Below, piece after piece: positions 36,526 through 44,581 of a stretch of 64,000 bases of DNA. The translations under genes were made by a program, and so were the position numbers. The DNA comes from Cupriavidus sp. IDO. GTDB taxonomy: Bacteria; Pseudomonadota; Gammaproteobacteria; Burkholderiales; Burkholderiaceae. The stretch lies in the NCBI RefSeq assembly GCF_000812465.1, contig NZ_JWMA01000044.1, positions 62,001 to 126,000 on the forward strand. The letters are read 5' to 3'. The stretch's first letter is position 1. Every line of letters begins with the position of its first letter. The notes below the pieces were generated by a model. That model made no database searches. It had not been told where the DNA came from and saw nothing but the letters and a program-made list of their open reading frames with translations.

Positions 36526-37480
36526 CTAGCCGAGGCGCCGGAAATGGCTTCCCGGTAGACGCTCCACGAGCCCCTCCAGTTCCAGTTCGAGCAGCCGCGC
36601 CGCGGCAGCTTCCGGCGGCAGGCCGCTGCGCTCGCACAATGTGTCGAGCGTGACCGGATCATAGGCGAGGGCGGCCAGCAGTGGGTCATCCGTTGCCGCC
36701 AGCGGCAAACGCGCTGGCGCCGCTGCCGGCATCGGGCGGGCAGGCGATACCGTGGGCATCTCGAACTCTTCCAGGACGTCCTGCGCCGATTCCACCAGCT
36801 TGGCGCCCTGCTGGATCAGCAAATGGCAGCCTTTGGACAGGGGTGCGTGGATGGATCCGGGAATGGCAAATACCTCGCGCCCGAGTTCCGCCGCCAGGCG
36901 CGCCGTGATCAGCGAGCCCGAGCGCGCCGCCGCACCCGCGCAGGCCGCCCGGTTGCGCGGCGCCATCCACGCCGAGCGCCAGGCCCGACACGACAGCGTT
37001 GCCGGCTTCTGAAAAGGATGCGCCGAAGGCCTCGGCATCGCGCCGTCCCTGCGCCGTCGCATCGCGGGCGCCGACGATCGCCAGCGCCGGGCGAGCCAGC
37101 ACGGCCGGGTCGCCCTTGATATATAGCAGCGGAGGCGGATCGGCCAGGTCGAACAGGCGGGCCGGGTAGGCGTCATCGGCCAGCGTCACCATATAGTTGC
37201 CCGGCTCGTCGAGCCACGCGGTGGTCCGCGCGACCAGCCCGGACAAGGCTGCGCCCGGCGCAGCCAGCACGGCACGCGCAAGTTTCTTCGTGACAACCGA
37301 AGACAGGGCCTCGAGGCTCTGCGCGAACACCTGCTGCGGCAAGCCAAAGGCCTCCAGCAGCAGACGCGCGGCCACCGGCCCGATGCCGGGGGCCGTGACC
37401 AGCCGCACCCACGCGGCGACCTCATCGTGAGCGTGCGTGCCGTCGAAACGCGCCGCGACCGGCGCCTGGCTGCCGGTCAA
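36526..37480 (-). pseudogene. dprA: DprA (DNA-processing protein), internally deleted and frameshifted
   Basis: The first frame (from TTG at 37480) gives the N-terminal domain and the start of the Rossmann fold: PALAIVGARDATAQGRRDAEAF and VVSGLALGVDGAA. Intact proteins would continue to the HPR/NFPRRNR region, but the sequence jumps near 36945-36975 into another frame reading ARSGSLITARLAAELGREVFAIPGSIH, LSKGCHLLIQQGAKLVES and the C-terminal winged helix to 36526. About 60-65 residues between GVDGAA and RSGSL are missing by comparison with E. coli Smf, and the frame is broken. DprA loads RecA on incoming DNA in transformation. The stop of the LysM gene overlaps the start, so the gene is in its normal place. 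Confidence 0.85.
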
Positions 37481-38649
37481 CGCGGCGAGATGACGCGATC
37501 TCCCACTGCGATCACGTTCGATGCGTCGGTGACCAGCGCGTAGGACACGCCCGGGAAAACACGGAACACGAAGGCCAGCCCGTAGCGCTCGTCCGGCAGG
37601 ACGATGGCGCGGTTGAGGTCGGTCGCATCGTTCACCACTTCGCCGGTGCGGGACAAGGCCAGCACGTGGCCGGGCTCAATGCCGGCGTTGCTGCCGACAT
37701 TGAGCACCACGACCTGCTTGGCGCCGCCGTACTGCACGCCGCCGTAGACCTTGGCGATGCGGCCGTCGATCTGGCCATCGGGCGCATGCGGCGTGTAGCG
37801 GATCGCTTCGCGGAGGGGTTGAGGCATCAGCAGCGTGCCGACGCCCATTTCCTGCTGGGCCTGCGTCACGCGCAGGGTAGAAACACCACTCGGGCCTTCC
37901 GGCCCTCGGGCCAGGCGCGCGTTGCCTTCGTACTCGGCCTCGTAGCCGAGCACCTGGTTGGTGACCGGATCGCGCACCGGCGTGACCGGGCGGTAGCCCT
38001 GCCAGTCGCTGCCGAGCGCCGCGCCTTCCGGCGGGATGCCGCGTGCATAGGCGTTGTCGTCGCGGCCCACGTAGACATGCGATTCCGGCACCGCGACGAT
38101 GCGCGCGGAGGTCTCGAGCGTGCCCTGGTCCACCACCAGCGGGCGGGTCAGGAAGGGTTCGATGTCCTTGGCGGAAATGCTCTGGATGGCGGCGCTGTCG
38201 GCGCCGTCGCTGCGGGTACGCGGCGAAAGCCGGACCGTGTCGCTGCCGCCGGGCGTGGTCGACAGCCAGGCGCGGCCGTCACGCTGTATCAGGTACAGGA
38301 TCTGGCCGGGATAAATCAGATGCGGGTTGCGGATCTGCTGCCGGTTCATGCCCCACAGCTCGGGCCAGCGCCAGGGCTGGCGCAGGTAGCGCCCGGAGAT
38401 GCCCCACAGGGTGTCGCCCGTTTGCACCGTGTACTGCGACGGCGCATTCGACGCGAGAGCCGAGACGGGAATGCCCTGCTGGGCGGTGCGCTGCGCCTCG
38501 GCCTGCTGCGCAGGCGTGACGGTGAGGTCAGCGGCCCGTACAGGAAGGCTCGCCGCGGCAGTGATGCCAGCGGCACTCAGCATGGTGAGGGTGAACGCGT
38601 GCAGCCTGCGGCCCGACGCCGCCTGGTGTTCTTTGGTAAGATCGCGCAT
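37477..38649 (-). CDS. LysM-domain exported protein
   Basis: The 390-residue protein has a Sec signal (hydrophobic about 20-34, cleavage near VRAAD). A LysM domain follows (about 72-122: YTVQTGDTLWGISGRYLRQPWRWPELWGMN...IYPGQIL), which binds peptidoglycan glycan chains. The long C-terminal part (about 190-385) is conserved in Burkholderiales, including VLNVGSNAGIEPGHVLALSR and a SafA/YgaU-like ending, with no known catalytic motif. It is the first gene of the minus-strand cluster with dprA and topB and is divergent from def, an arrangement conserved in beta-proteobacteria. Confidence 0.88.
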   Translation of the reverse strand: MRDLTKEHQAASGRRLHAFTLTMLSAAGITAAASLPVRAADLTVTPAQQAEAQRTAQQGIPVSALASNAPSQYTVQTGDTLWGISGRYLRQPWRWPELWGMNRQQIRNPHLIYPGQILYLIQRDGRAWLSTTPGGSDTVRLSPRTRSDGADSAAIQSISAKDIEPFLTRPLVVDQGTLETSARIVAVPESHVYVGRDDNAYARGIPPEGAALGSDWQGYRPVTPVRDPVTNQVLGYEAEYEGNARLARGPEGPSGVSTLRVTQAQQEMGVGTLLMPQPLREAIRYTPHAPDGQIDGRIAKVYGGVQYGGAKQVVVLNVGSNAGIEPGHVLALSRTGEVVNDATDLNRAIVLPDERYGLAFVFRVFPGVSYALVTDASNVIAVGDRVISPR

Positions 38650-38811
38650 TTTCCTGAACCGGCCGGTAGAACAGCCGGATTGACCCTGGAAGAGCGTGCC
38701 TGCTGCGGCGCGCCTTGAATTTTTGTACTAGCGCCCCGATTCTGCATGTAAACACCCGCCGCCGCAACGCGGCCGGACCGCTGAAAGCAGCCGGCGTTGC
38801 GCCCGAGCATC

Positions 38812-39318
38812 ATGGCCAAACTCGACATCCTGACCTACCCCGATCCCCGCCTGCACACCGTCGCCAAGCCCGTCGCGGCCGTGGACGACCGTATCCGCCA
38901 GCTGGTGAAGGACATGGCCGAAACCATGTACGAAGCCCCCGGCATTGGCCTGGCGGCCACGCAGGTGAACGTGCATGAGCAGGTGGTGGTGATCGATATC
39001 TCAGAGACCCGCGATCAGCTGCAGGTCTTCATCAATCCGGAAATCACCTGGGCCAGCGACAACCACAAGGTGTGGGAAGAGGGCTGCCTGTCGGTGCCCG
39101 AAGTCTACGACCGCGTGGAGCGCCCGGACCGCGTGCGCGTGCGCGCGCTCAATGAAAAGGGCGAAACCTTCGAACTCGACGCCGACGACCTGCTGGCCGT
39201 CTGCATCCAGCACGAGATCGATCATCTGCACGGCAAGGTCTTTGTCGAGTACCTGTCGCCGCTCAAGCTGAACCGCATCAAGTCCAAGCTCCACAAGCGC
39301 GAGCGCGCCCGCATGTAA
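38812..39318 (+). CDS. def: Peptide deformylase
   Basis: The 168-residue protein has all three deformylase motifs: GIGLAATQ (about 46-53), EEGCLSVP (the Cys metal ligand) and QHEIDHLHG (two His ligands and the catalytic Glu). It removes the formyl group from nascent N-termini, using Fe or Zn. The start at [14 protein letters not shown] is the usual family start. It is followed by fmt, the classic pair, with an 11-bp-stem hairpin between. It is divergent from the LysM gene. Confidence 0.96.
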   Translation: MAKLDILTYPDPRLHTVAKPVAAVDDRIRQLVKDMAETMYEAPGIGLAATQVNVHEQVVVIDISETRDQLQVFINPEITWASDNHKVWEEGCLSVPEVYDRVERPDRVRVRALNEKGETFELDADDLLAVCIQHEIDHLHGKVFVEYLSPLKLNRIKSKLHKRERARM

Positions 39319-39436
39319 GCGGCAGTGGCGGCCGCGCCAGCGCCGCCACGAAGATGTAACAGCCAGCCCGATTCCGCGCGCTGGCGCCCGGCACCGGTGC
39401 CGGGTCTGCTATCTTTATGACTTCCGAAGAACAAAC

Positions 39437-39462
39437 GTACCGGCCGCTTATGCGGCCGGTAC
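39437..39462 (+). terminator. Hairpin between def and fmt
   Basis: GTACCGGCCGC and GCGGCCGGTAC form a perfect 11-bp stem with loop TTAT, followed by TGCTTTAT that leads into the fmt start. It is either a partial terminator or attenuator lowering fmt expression, or an mRNA stability element. Confidence 0.6.
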
Positions 39463-39483
39463 TGCTTTATGCCGGAACCTGCC

Positions 39484-40503
39484 ATGTCCCAGCCCCAACC
39501 CCAACCCCTGCGCGTTGCCTTTGCCGGCACGCCCGAGTTCGCGCGCGTTGCGCTTGAAGCCATCCACACCGCCGGGTTCCCGGTCGTGGCCGTGCTGAGC
39601 CAGCCCGATCGCCCCGCCGGCCGCGGTATGCAGCTGCAGGCCAGCCCGGTCAAGCAATACGCCGTCGCCAATGGACTTGGCCCGGTCCTGCAGCCGCGCT
39701 CGCTGCGCCGCCAGGGCAAGTATCCGGAAGAGGCCGGCGCGGCGGTCGATGCGCTCGCTGATATTGCACCGGACGTGATGGTGGTGGCCGCCTATGGCCT
39801 GATCCTGCCAACCGAGGTGCTCACCCTGCCGCGCCTGGGCTGCCTGAACATCCACGGCTCGCTGCTGCCGCGCTGGCGCGGCGCCGCGCCGATCCATCGC
39901 GCCATCGAGGCGGGCGATGCCGAGACCGGCATCACCCTGATGCAGATGGACGAAGGCCTGGACACCGGCGCCATGCTCACGCGCGAAGCGGTGCCGATCG
40001 GGCCGGACGACAGCACTGGCACCCTGCACGACACCCTGGCCGCGCTGGGCGGACGCATGATCGTCGACGCCCTGAAGCAACTGGCCGAAGGCCGTGCGCT
40101 GGCCGCCACGCCGCAGCCGGAAGACGGTGTGACGTACGCCGAGAAGATCGGCAAGGACGAGGCGCCGCTGGACCTGCGCCGGCCCGCGACCGCGCTGGCC
40201 AACCAGGTGCGCGCCTTCAATCCGTTCCCCGGCGCCACGGTGCAGGTGGGCGATACGGTCATCAAGTGCTGGAAGGCGCTGCCGCTGGCGGCGGGCAGCA
40301 GCCTGCCGCACCCGGCCGGGACGGTGCTCGCGTCCGATGCCGGCGGCGTCATCATCGCCTGCGGCGATGGCAGCGCGTTGCAGGTAACGGAGCTGCAGAA
40401 GCCGGGCGGGCGGCGCCAGCCGGCGCAGCAGTTCCTGCAGGGCATGCCGCTGCCGCCGGGTACGCGCTTCCTGCTGCCCCCGGCCGCCGGCGCGCAGGCA
40501 TAA
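39484..40503 (+). CDS. fmt: Methionyl-tRNA formyltransferase
   Basis: The 339-residue protein has [16 protein letters not shown] at the start, the catalytic [18 protein letters not shown] (His and nearby Asn of the formyltransferase domain), [12 protein letters not shown] and a C-terminal OB-like domain (about 215-330, NPFPGATVQ). It formylates initiator Met-tRNA with 10-formyl-THF. An alternative ATG lies 15 bp upstream, directly after the hairpin; the one used has CCGGAACC ahead of it. It is followed by a LysE gene. Confidence 0.95.
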   Translation: MSQPQPQPLRVAFAGTPEFARVALEAIHTAGFPVVAVLSQPDRPAGRGMQLQASPVKQYAVANGLGPVLQPRSLRRQGKYPEEAGAAVDALADIAPDVMVVAAYGLILPTEVLTLPRLGCLNIHGSLLPRWRGAAPIHRAIEAGDAETGITLMQMDEGLDTGAMLTREAVPIGPDDSTGTLHDTLAALGGRMIVDALKQLAEGRALAATPQPEDGVTYAEKIGKDEAPLDLRRPATALANQVRAFNPFPGATVQVGDTVIKCWKALPLAAGSSLPHPAGTVLASDAGGVIIACGDGSALQVTELQKPGGRRQPAQQFLQGMPLPPGTRFLLPPAAGAQA

Positions 40504-40543
40504 TCAGGCGTCCTCACTCTCGGCCGGATCTCCGGCACATGTC

Positions 40544-41182
40544 ATGCTGGGCATTACCGATTTCCCGCTGTTCGTCGGCGCGGTCTTCCTGCTCAACATC
40601 ACGCCCGGGCCGGACACCGCCTATATCGTCGGCCGCAGCGTGGCCCAGGGACGGGCTGCCGGCGTGATGTCGGCACTGGGCGTGAGTGCCGGCTGCTGCG
40701 TGCACTCGGTGGCCACGGCCTTCGGTCTGACGGCGCTGCTGGCGGCCTCGCCCGCGGCTTTCACGATGATCAAGTTCGCCGGTGCCGCATACCTGGTGTG
40801 GCTTGGCCTGCGCCTGCTGTGGCAACGCCCGCAGCCCGCCGGGCAGCAGACCGCCACGCCGCCGCAGGCCCGGCGCAGCCTGCGCGCGCTGTTCATGCAG
40901 GGATTCCTGACCAATGTGCTGAATCCCAAGGTGGTGCTGTTCTTCGTCTCATTCTTTCCGCAGTTCGTCGACCCGCACGCAGGCCGCCAGGCCCTGGCCT
41001 TCCTGCTGCTGGGCGCGGTGATGGTGCTGATGTCTACCGTCTGGAATACGCTGGTGGCATGGCTGGCCGGCACGCTGACGCGTCGCGTTGGCCAGGCGCC
41101 GCGGCTGAAGTGCTGGCTGGATCGCCTGGTGGGTACCGCCTTCATCGCACTGGGCGCCCGGCTGGCCCTGGTGCAGCGCTAA
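40544..41182 (+). CDS. LysE/RhtB-family amino-acid exporter
   Basis: The 212-residue protein has about six helices and the family start FPLFVGAVFLLNITPGPDTAYIVGRSVAQG, plus GAAYLVWLGLRLLW and LNPKVVLFFVSFFPQF. RhtB-type proteins export homoserine, threonine or other amino acids. It begins 40 bp after fmt and may be read from the same message. A second LysE gene is at 48979. Its substrate is unknown. Confidence 0.9.
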   Translation: MLGITDFPLFVGAVFLLNITPGPDTAYIVGRSVAQGRAAGVMSALGVSAGCCVHSVATAFGLTALLAASPAAFTMIKFAGAAYLVWLGLRLLWQRPQPAGQQTATPPQARRSLRALFMQGFLTNVLNPKVVLFFVSFFPQFVDPHAGRQALAFLLLGAVMVLMSTVWNTLVAWLAGTLTRRVGQAPRLKCWLDRLVGTAFIALGARLALVQR

Positions 41183-41275
41183 CCCATTGAATTTTCGGGC
41201 AACCGCCACTATCTAACGGTCATCGCGCCGCGTTATTGCGCCGGCGCGAATGACGACTATCCGGAGATCACGGCA

Positions 41276-42136
41276 ATGTTCAACTGGGTCAAGACCTTCA
41301 TGCTGATGGCGGCCATCACGGCCCTGTTCATCGTCATCGGCGGCATGATCGGCGGGCGCAACGGCATGATGTTCGCGCTGTTGATGGCGCTAGGCATGAA
41401 CTTCTTCTCCTACTGGTTCTCGGACAAGATGGTCCTGCGCATGTACAACGCGCAGGAAGTCGATGCCGGCAGCGCCCCGCAGTTCTACGGCATGGTGCAG
41501 GAACTGGCGCAGCGCGCCGGCCTGCCGATGCCGCGCGTCTACCTGATCAACGAAGATGCGCCCAATGCGTTCGCCACCGGCCGCAACCCGGAACACGCCG
41601 CCGTGGCCGCCACCACCGGCATCCTGCGGGTGCTGTCCGAGCGCGAGCTGCGCGGCGTGATGGCGCACGAGCTGGCGCATGTGCGACATCGCGACATCCT
41701 CACCTCGACCATCGCCGCGACCATGGCGGGTGCGATCTCGGCGCTTGCCAACATGGCGATGTTCTTTGGCGGCCGTGACGAGAACGGCAACCGCACCAAC
41801 CCGATCGCCAGCATCGCCGTTGCAATCCTGGCCCCGCTGGCGGCATCGCTGATCCAGATGGCGATTTCCCGCGCGCGCGAGTTCGAAGCCGACCGCGGCG
41901 GCGCTGAGATCAGCGGCGATCCGCAAGCCCTGGCCAGCGCGCTCGACAAGATCCATCGCTACGCCCAGGGCATCCCGTTCCAGGCCGCGGAAGAACACCC
42001 GGCCACGGCGCAGATGATGATCATGAACCCGCTGTCGGGCGGCGCCATCGCCAATCTGTTCTCAACCCATCCCGCCACCGAGGAGCGCATTGCGCGCCTG
42101 ATGCAGATGGCGCAGACCGGCACCTATCCGGCCTGA
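41276..42136 (+). CDS. htpX: Membrane zinc metalloprotease HtpX
   Basis: The 286-residue protein has two N-terminal helices (about 8-26 and 32-50), the zinc site [14 protein letters not shown] (HExxH) and two more hydrophobic segments (about 145-190) with the downstream Glu ligand in [12 protein letters not shown]. HtpX degrades damaged membrane proteins with FtsH. It is followed by a strong terminator, so it seems to end its transcript. Confidence 0.95.
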   Translation: MFNWVKTFMLMAAITALFIVIGGMIGGRNGMMFALLMALGMNFFSYWFSDKMVLRMYNAQEVDAGSAPQFYGMVQELAQRAGLPMPRVYLINEDAPNAFATGRNPEHAAVAATTGILRVLSERELRGVMAHELAHVRHRDILTSTIAATMAGAISALANMAMFFGGRDENGNRTNPIASIAVAILAPLAASLIQMAISRAREFEADRGGAEISGDPQALASALDKIHRYAQGIPFQAAEEHPATAQMMIMNPLSGGAIANLFSTHPATEERIARLMQMAQTGTYPA

Positions 42137-42188
42137 CGCACCGCGCGGCAGGCAAAAAGGGGAGGGGAATCCCCGTACAGGGTAAACT

Positions 42189-42225
42189 GCCCGCTGTTTT
42201 CTTCGCAGAACAGCGGGCTTTTTTT
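42189..42225 (+). terminator. Rho-independent terminator after htpX
   Basis: GCCCGCTGTT and AACAGCGGGC form a perfect 10-bp stem with a 10-nt loop, followed by a run of seven T. It separates htpX from rsmB. Confidence 0.92.
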
Positions 42226-42284
42226 GTTGCCCGCGTGGTGCGCGCTGCGCTTCCCGCCTCAGGGCAGGGATCGCCGCGCCGCCA

Positions 42285-42320
42285 GACTGCCTTACCGCGT
42301 TACCGCCTGACTGCCTTACC
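42285..42320. repeat. Direct repeat of 12 bp before rsmB
   Basis: GACTGCCTTACC occurs at 42285-42296 and again at 42309-42320, 24 bp apart, the second ending 2 bp before the rsmB ATG. It occupies the place where a ribosome site would be expected. Confidence 0.6.
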
Positions 42321-42322
42321 TT

Positions 42323-43696
42323 ATGCGCCTGCCACACGAATCGCTTGCCTTCCAGATGCTCGGCGCCGCCATGGCCGTGCGTGCCGTCAATGAGGGCACC
42401 GCCTTGCCGCAGGCCATCGAAGACGCAGCCTCCCATTTGCGGCTGGACCGCGTGCGCGACGCCGCCACGCGCGGCGCGCTGCAGGACCTGGCCTACCGCA
42501 CCATGCGCCAGTTCGGCACGGCGCGCGCGCTGGTGACCCGGCTGGTCACGCGCCCGCCGGGTGCGCAGGTGGATTCGCTGCTGGCCGTGGCGCTGGCGCT
42601 GCTGCTTGAAGGCGAGCAGGGCGATGCCGAGAAGGCCGGGCGCGGCGGCTACAGCGCGTTCACGGTGGTGGACCAGGCCGTCAGCGCGGCCGCCTCCGAA
42701 CCCAAGACTGCGCATGCGCGCGGGCTGGTCAACGCGGTGCTGCGCCGTTTCCTGCGCGAGCAAAAGACACTGCTGCCCGACGTCAATCGCGACGAGCAGG
42801 CGCGCTGGAACCTGCCGGCATGGTGGCTGCGCATGCTGCGCGAAGCGTATCCCGATCAGTGGATGGCATTGGCCGAGAGTGCCAACGTGCGCCCGCCGAT
42901 GACGCTGCGCGTGAATACCGCGCGCATCCCGGTGCAGCAATACCTGACCGAGCTCGCCAACGCCGGCCTGGCCGGCGTGGCCATCGGCGAGCAAGCCGTG
43001 CGGCTGGTGCGTGCATTCCCCGTTTCGCAGATCCCTGGCTTTGCCCAGGGCGATGTCTCCGTGCAGGATGCAGGCGCGCAACTGGCTGCACCGCTGCTGG
43101 AAGTGGCCGACGGCATGCGCGTGCTCGACGCGTGCGCCGCGCCCGGCGGCAAGACCGGCCACCTGCTGGAGCTGGCCGACATCGAAGTGATCGCCGTGGA
43201 GAACGATGCGCTGCGCGCCGCACGCATCGACGAAAACCTGTCGCGCCTCGGCAAGCAGGCGAAGATCGTGGTCGGCGATGCCAGCCGGCCCGGCGACTGG
43301 TGGGACGGCCAGCAGTTCGACCGCATCCTGGCCGATGTCCCGTGCTCGGCCTCGGGCATCGTGCGGCGGCATCCGGACATCCGCTGGCTGCGCCGCGAAG
43401 CCGATATCGCAAGGCTGGTCACCGAGCAGCGCCGCATCGTGTCGCAACTCTGGCCCTTGCTCAAGCCCGGCGGCATCCTGGTGTATGTCACCTGTTCTAT
43501 TTTCCCAACGGAAGGCGAGGAGCAGGCGCGCTGGTTTGGTGCACAGCTAACAGATGCGATACGATTGGAGGCGCCCGGCCAGTTGCTGCCCGGCACCCGT
43601 GCCCCTGATTCGGCTGGCGGCCAGGACGCCGGCCCGGCCAGCCTGCCATCGGATCACGATGGCTTCTATTACGCCCGCTTCCAGAAACGCGCCTGA
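42323..43696 (+). CDS. rsmB: 16S rRNA (cytosine-967-C5)-methyltransferase
   Basis: The 457-residue protein has an N-terminal NusB-like RNA-binding domain (about 1-150), a linker and a SAM-binding domain with VLDACAAPGGKTGHLLEL, DVPCSASGIVRRHPDIRW and the catalytic Cys in VYVTCSIF. It methylates C967 of 16S rRNA using SAM. Family length is normal (about 430-460). The start matches relatives although no good ribosome site precedes it. It is followed by the DUF4390 gene 9 bp later. Confidence 0.94.
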   Translation: MRLPHESLAFQMLGAAMAVRAVNEGTALPQAIEDAASHLRLDRVRDAATRGALQDLAYRTMRQFGTARALVTRLVTRPPGAQVDSLLAVALALLLEGEQGDAEKAGRGGYSAFTVVDQAVSAAASEPKTAHARGLVNAVLRRFLREQKTLLPDVNRDEQARWNLPAWWLRMLREAYPDQWMALAESANVRPPMTLRVNTARIPVQQYLTELANAGLAGVAIGEQAVRLVRAFPVSQIPGFAQGDVSVQDAGAQLAAPLLEVADGMRVLDACAAPGGKTGHLLELADIEVIAVENDALRAARIDENLSRLGKQAKIVVGDASRPGDWWDGQQFDRILADVPCSASGIVRRHPDIRWLRREADIARLVTEQRRIVSQLWPLLKPGGILVYVTCSIFPTEGEEQARWFGAQLTDAIRLEAPGQLLPGTRAPDSAGGQDAGPASLPSDHDGFYYARFQKRA

Positions 43697-43705
43697 TCTG
43701 ATCCG

Positions 43706-44581
43706 ATGCCGAGCACGCTGCGCTTGTCCGTCTCCCGCGTCCACGACGACCATGCGCAACTGTTTACTGTCACCGGGCGCAACAGCCGCCGCGCCATGCT
43801 GGCGCGCTGGTGGGTCGCGCTGAGCCTGAGCGTGACCCTGCTGCTGGCTGCGCTGCTGCAATCCGGCACCGCGCATGCGCAGGTGATCGAAGCCACCGAA
43901 GCCCGCATCGAGTATCAGGACGGCGGCTTCGACCTGGCCGCCAGTTTCGACTTCGACCTGCCGCCCGCGCTGGAAGACGCGCTGAACAAAGGCATCTCGC
44001 TGTATTTCGTGGTGGATTTCCAGCTCAGCCGTCCGCGCTGGTACTGGTTCGATGAAAAGCCGGTCAACACCAGCCGCAGCGTGCGGCTGTCGTACCACCC
44101 GCTGACTCGCCAGTACCGCGTGTCCACGGGCGGGCTGCAACTGCCATTTGCGCGCCTCAAGGGCGCGCTGCAGTTCATCCAGCGTGTGCGCGGCTGGCGC
44201 GTGTTCGAACGCAGCGCCGTCAAGCCGGGCGAGACATACCACGCTGAAGTGCGCATGCGCCTGGACCTGTCGCAACTGCCCAAGCCGTTCCAGATCAATG
44301 CGGTCAATACGCGCGACTGGAACCTGGCCTCCGACTGGCGGCGTTTCAGCTATACCGTGCCAATGGACCTCAGTACGCCCGCACCACCTGCGCCGCCCGC
44401 GCCCACACCTGCACCGGCGCCCGCCCCGGTGCCGCCTGCGCAACCGGCATCGCCGGCCCTGCCGGCGCCGCCCGCATCGGCGCCGGCCGCGGCAGTCGAC
44501 CCCCGTACCGGCGTGTTCGCGCAGACCGTGTCGAGCGCGTTATCGCCCAGCGTCCTCGCGCAGCCATCGGGCCAGCCATGA
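43706..44581 (+). CDS. DUF4390 exported protein
   Basis: The 291-residue protein has an N-terminal signal or anchor (about 33-57, LARWWVALSLSVTLLLAALL). A conserved DUF4390 region follows (about 60-225: IEYQDGGFDLAASFDFDLPPALEDALNKGI, RWYWFDEKPV, YRVSTGGLQLPF). It ends in a 50-residue Pro/Ala-rich tail. The function is unknown; it is almost always encoded just before ntrY in beta-proteobacteria, and here it overlaps ntrY by 4 bp, so a role in periplasmic sensing for NtrY is plausible. The start could also be an internal Met at residue 31 just before the signal. Confidence 0.88.
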   Translation: MPSTLRLSVSRVHDDHAQLFTVTGRNSRRAMLARWWVALSLSVTLLLAALLQSGTAHAQVIEATEARIEYQDGGFDLAASFDFDLPPALEDALNKGISLYFVVDFQLSRPRWYWFDEKPVNTSRSVRLSYHPLTRQYRVSTGGLQLPFARLKGALQFIQRVRGWRVFERSAVKPGETYHAEVRMRLDLSQLPKPFQINAVNTRDWNLASDWRRFSYTVPMDLSTPAPPAPPAPTPAPAPAPVPPAQPASPALPAPPASAPAAAVDPRTGVFAQTVSSALSPSVLAQPSGQP

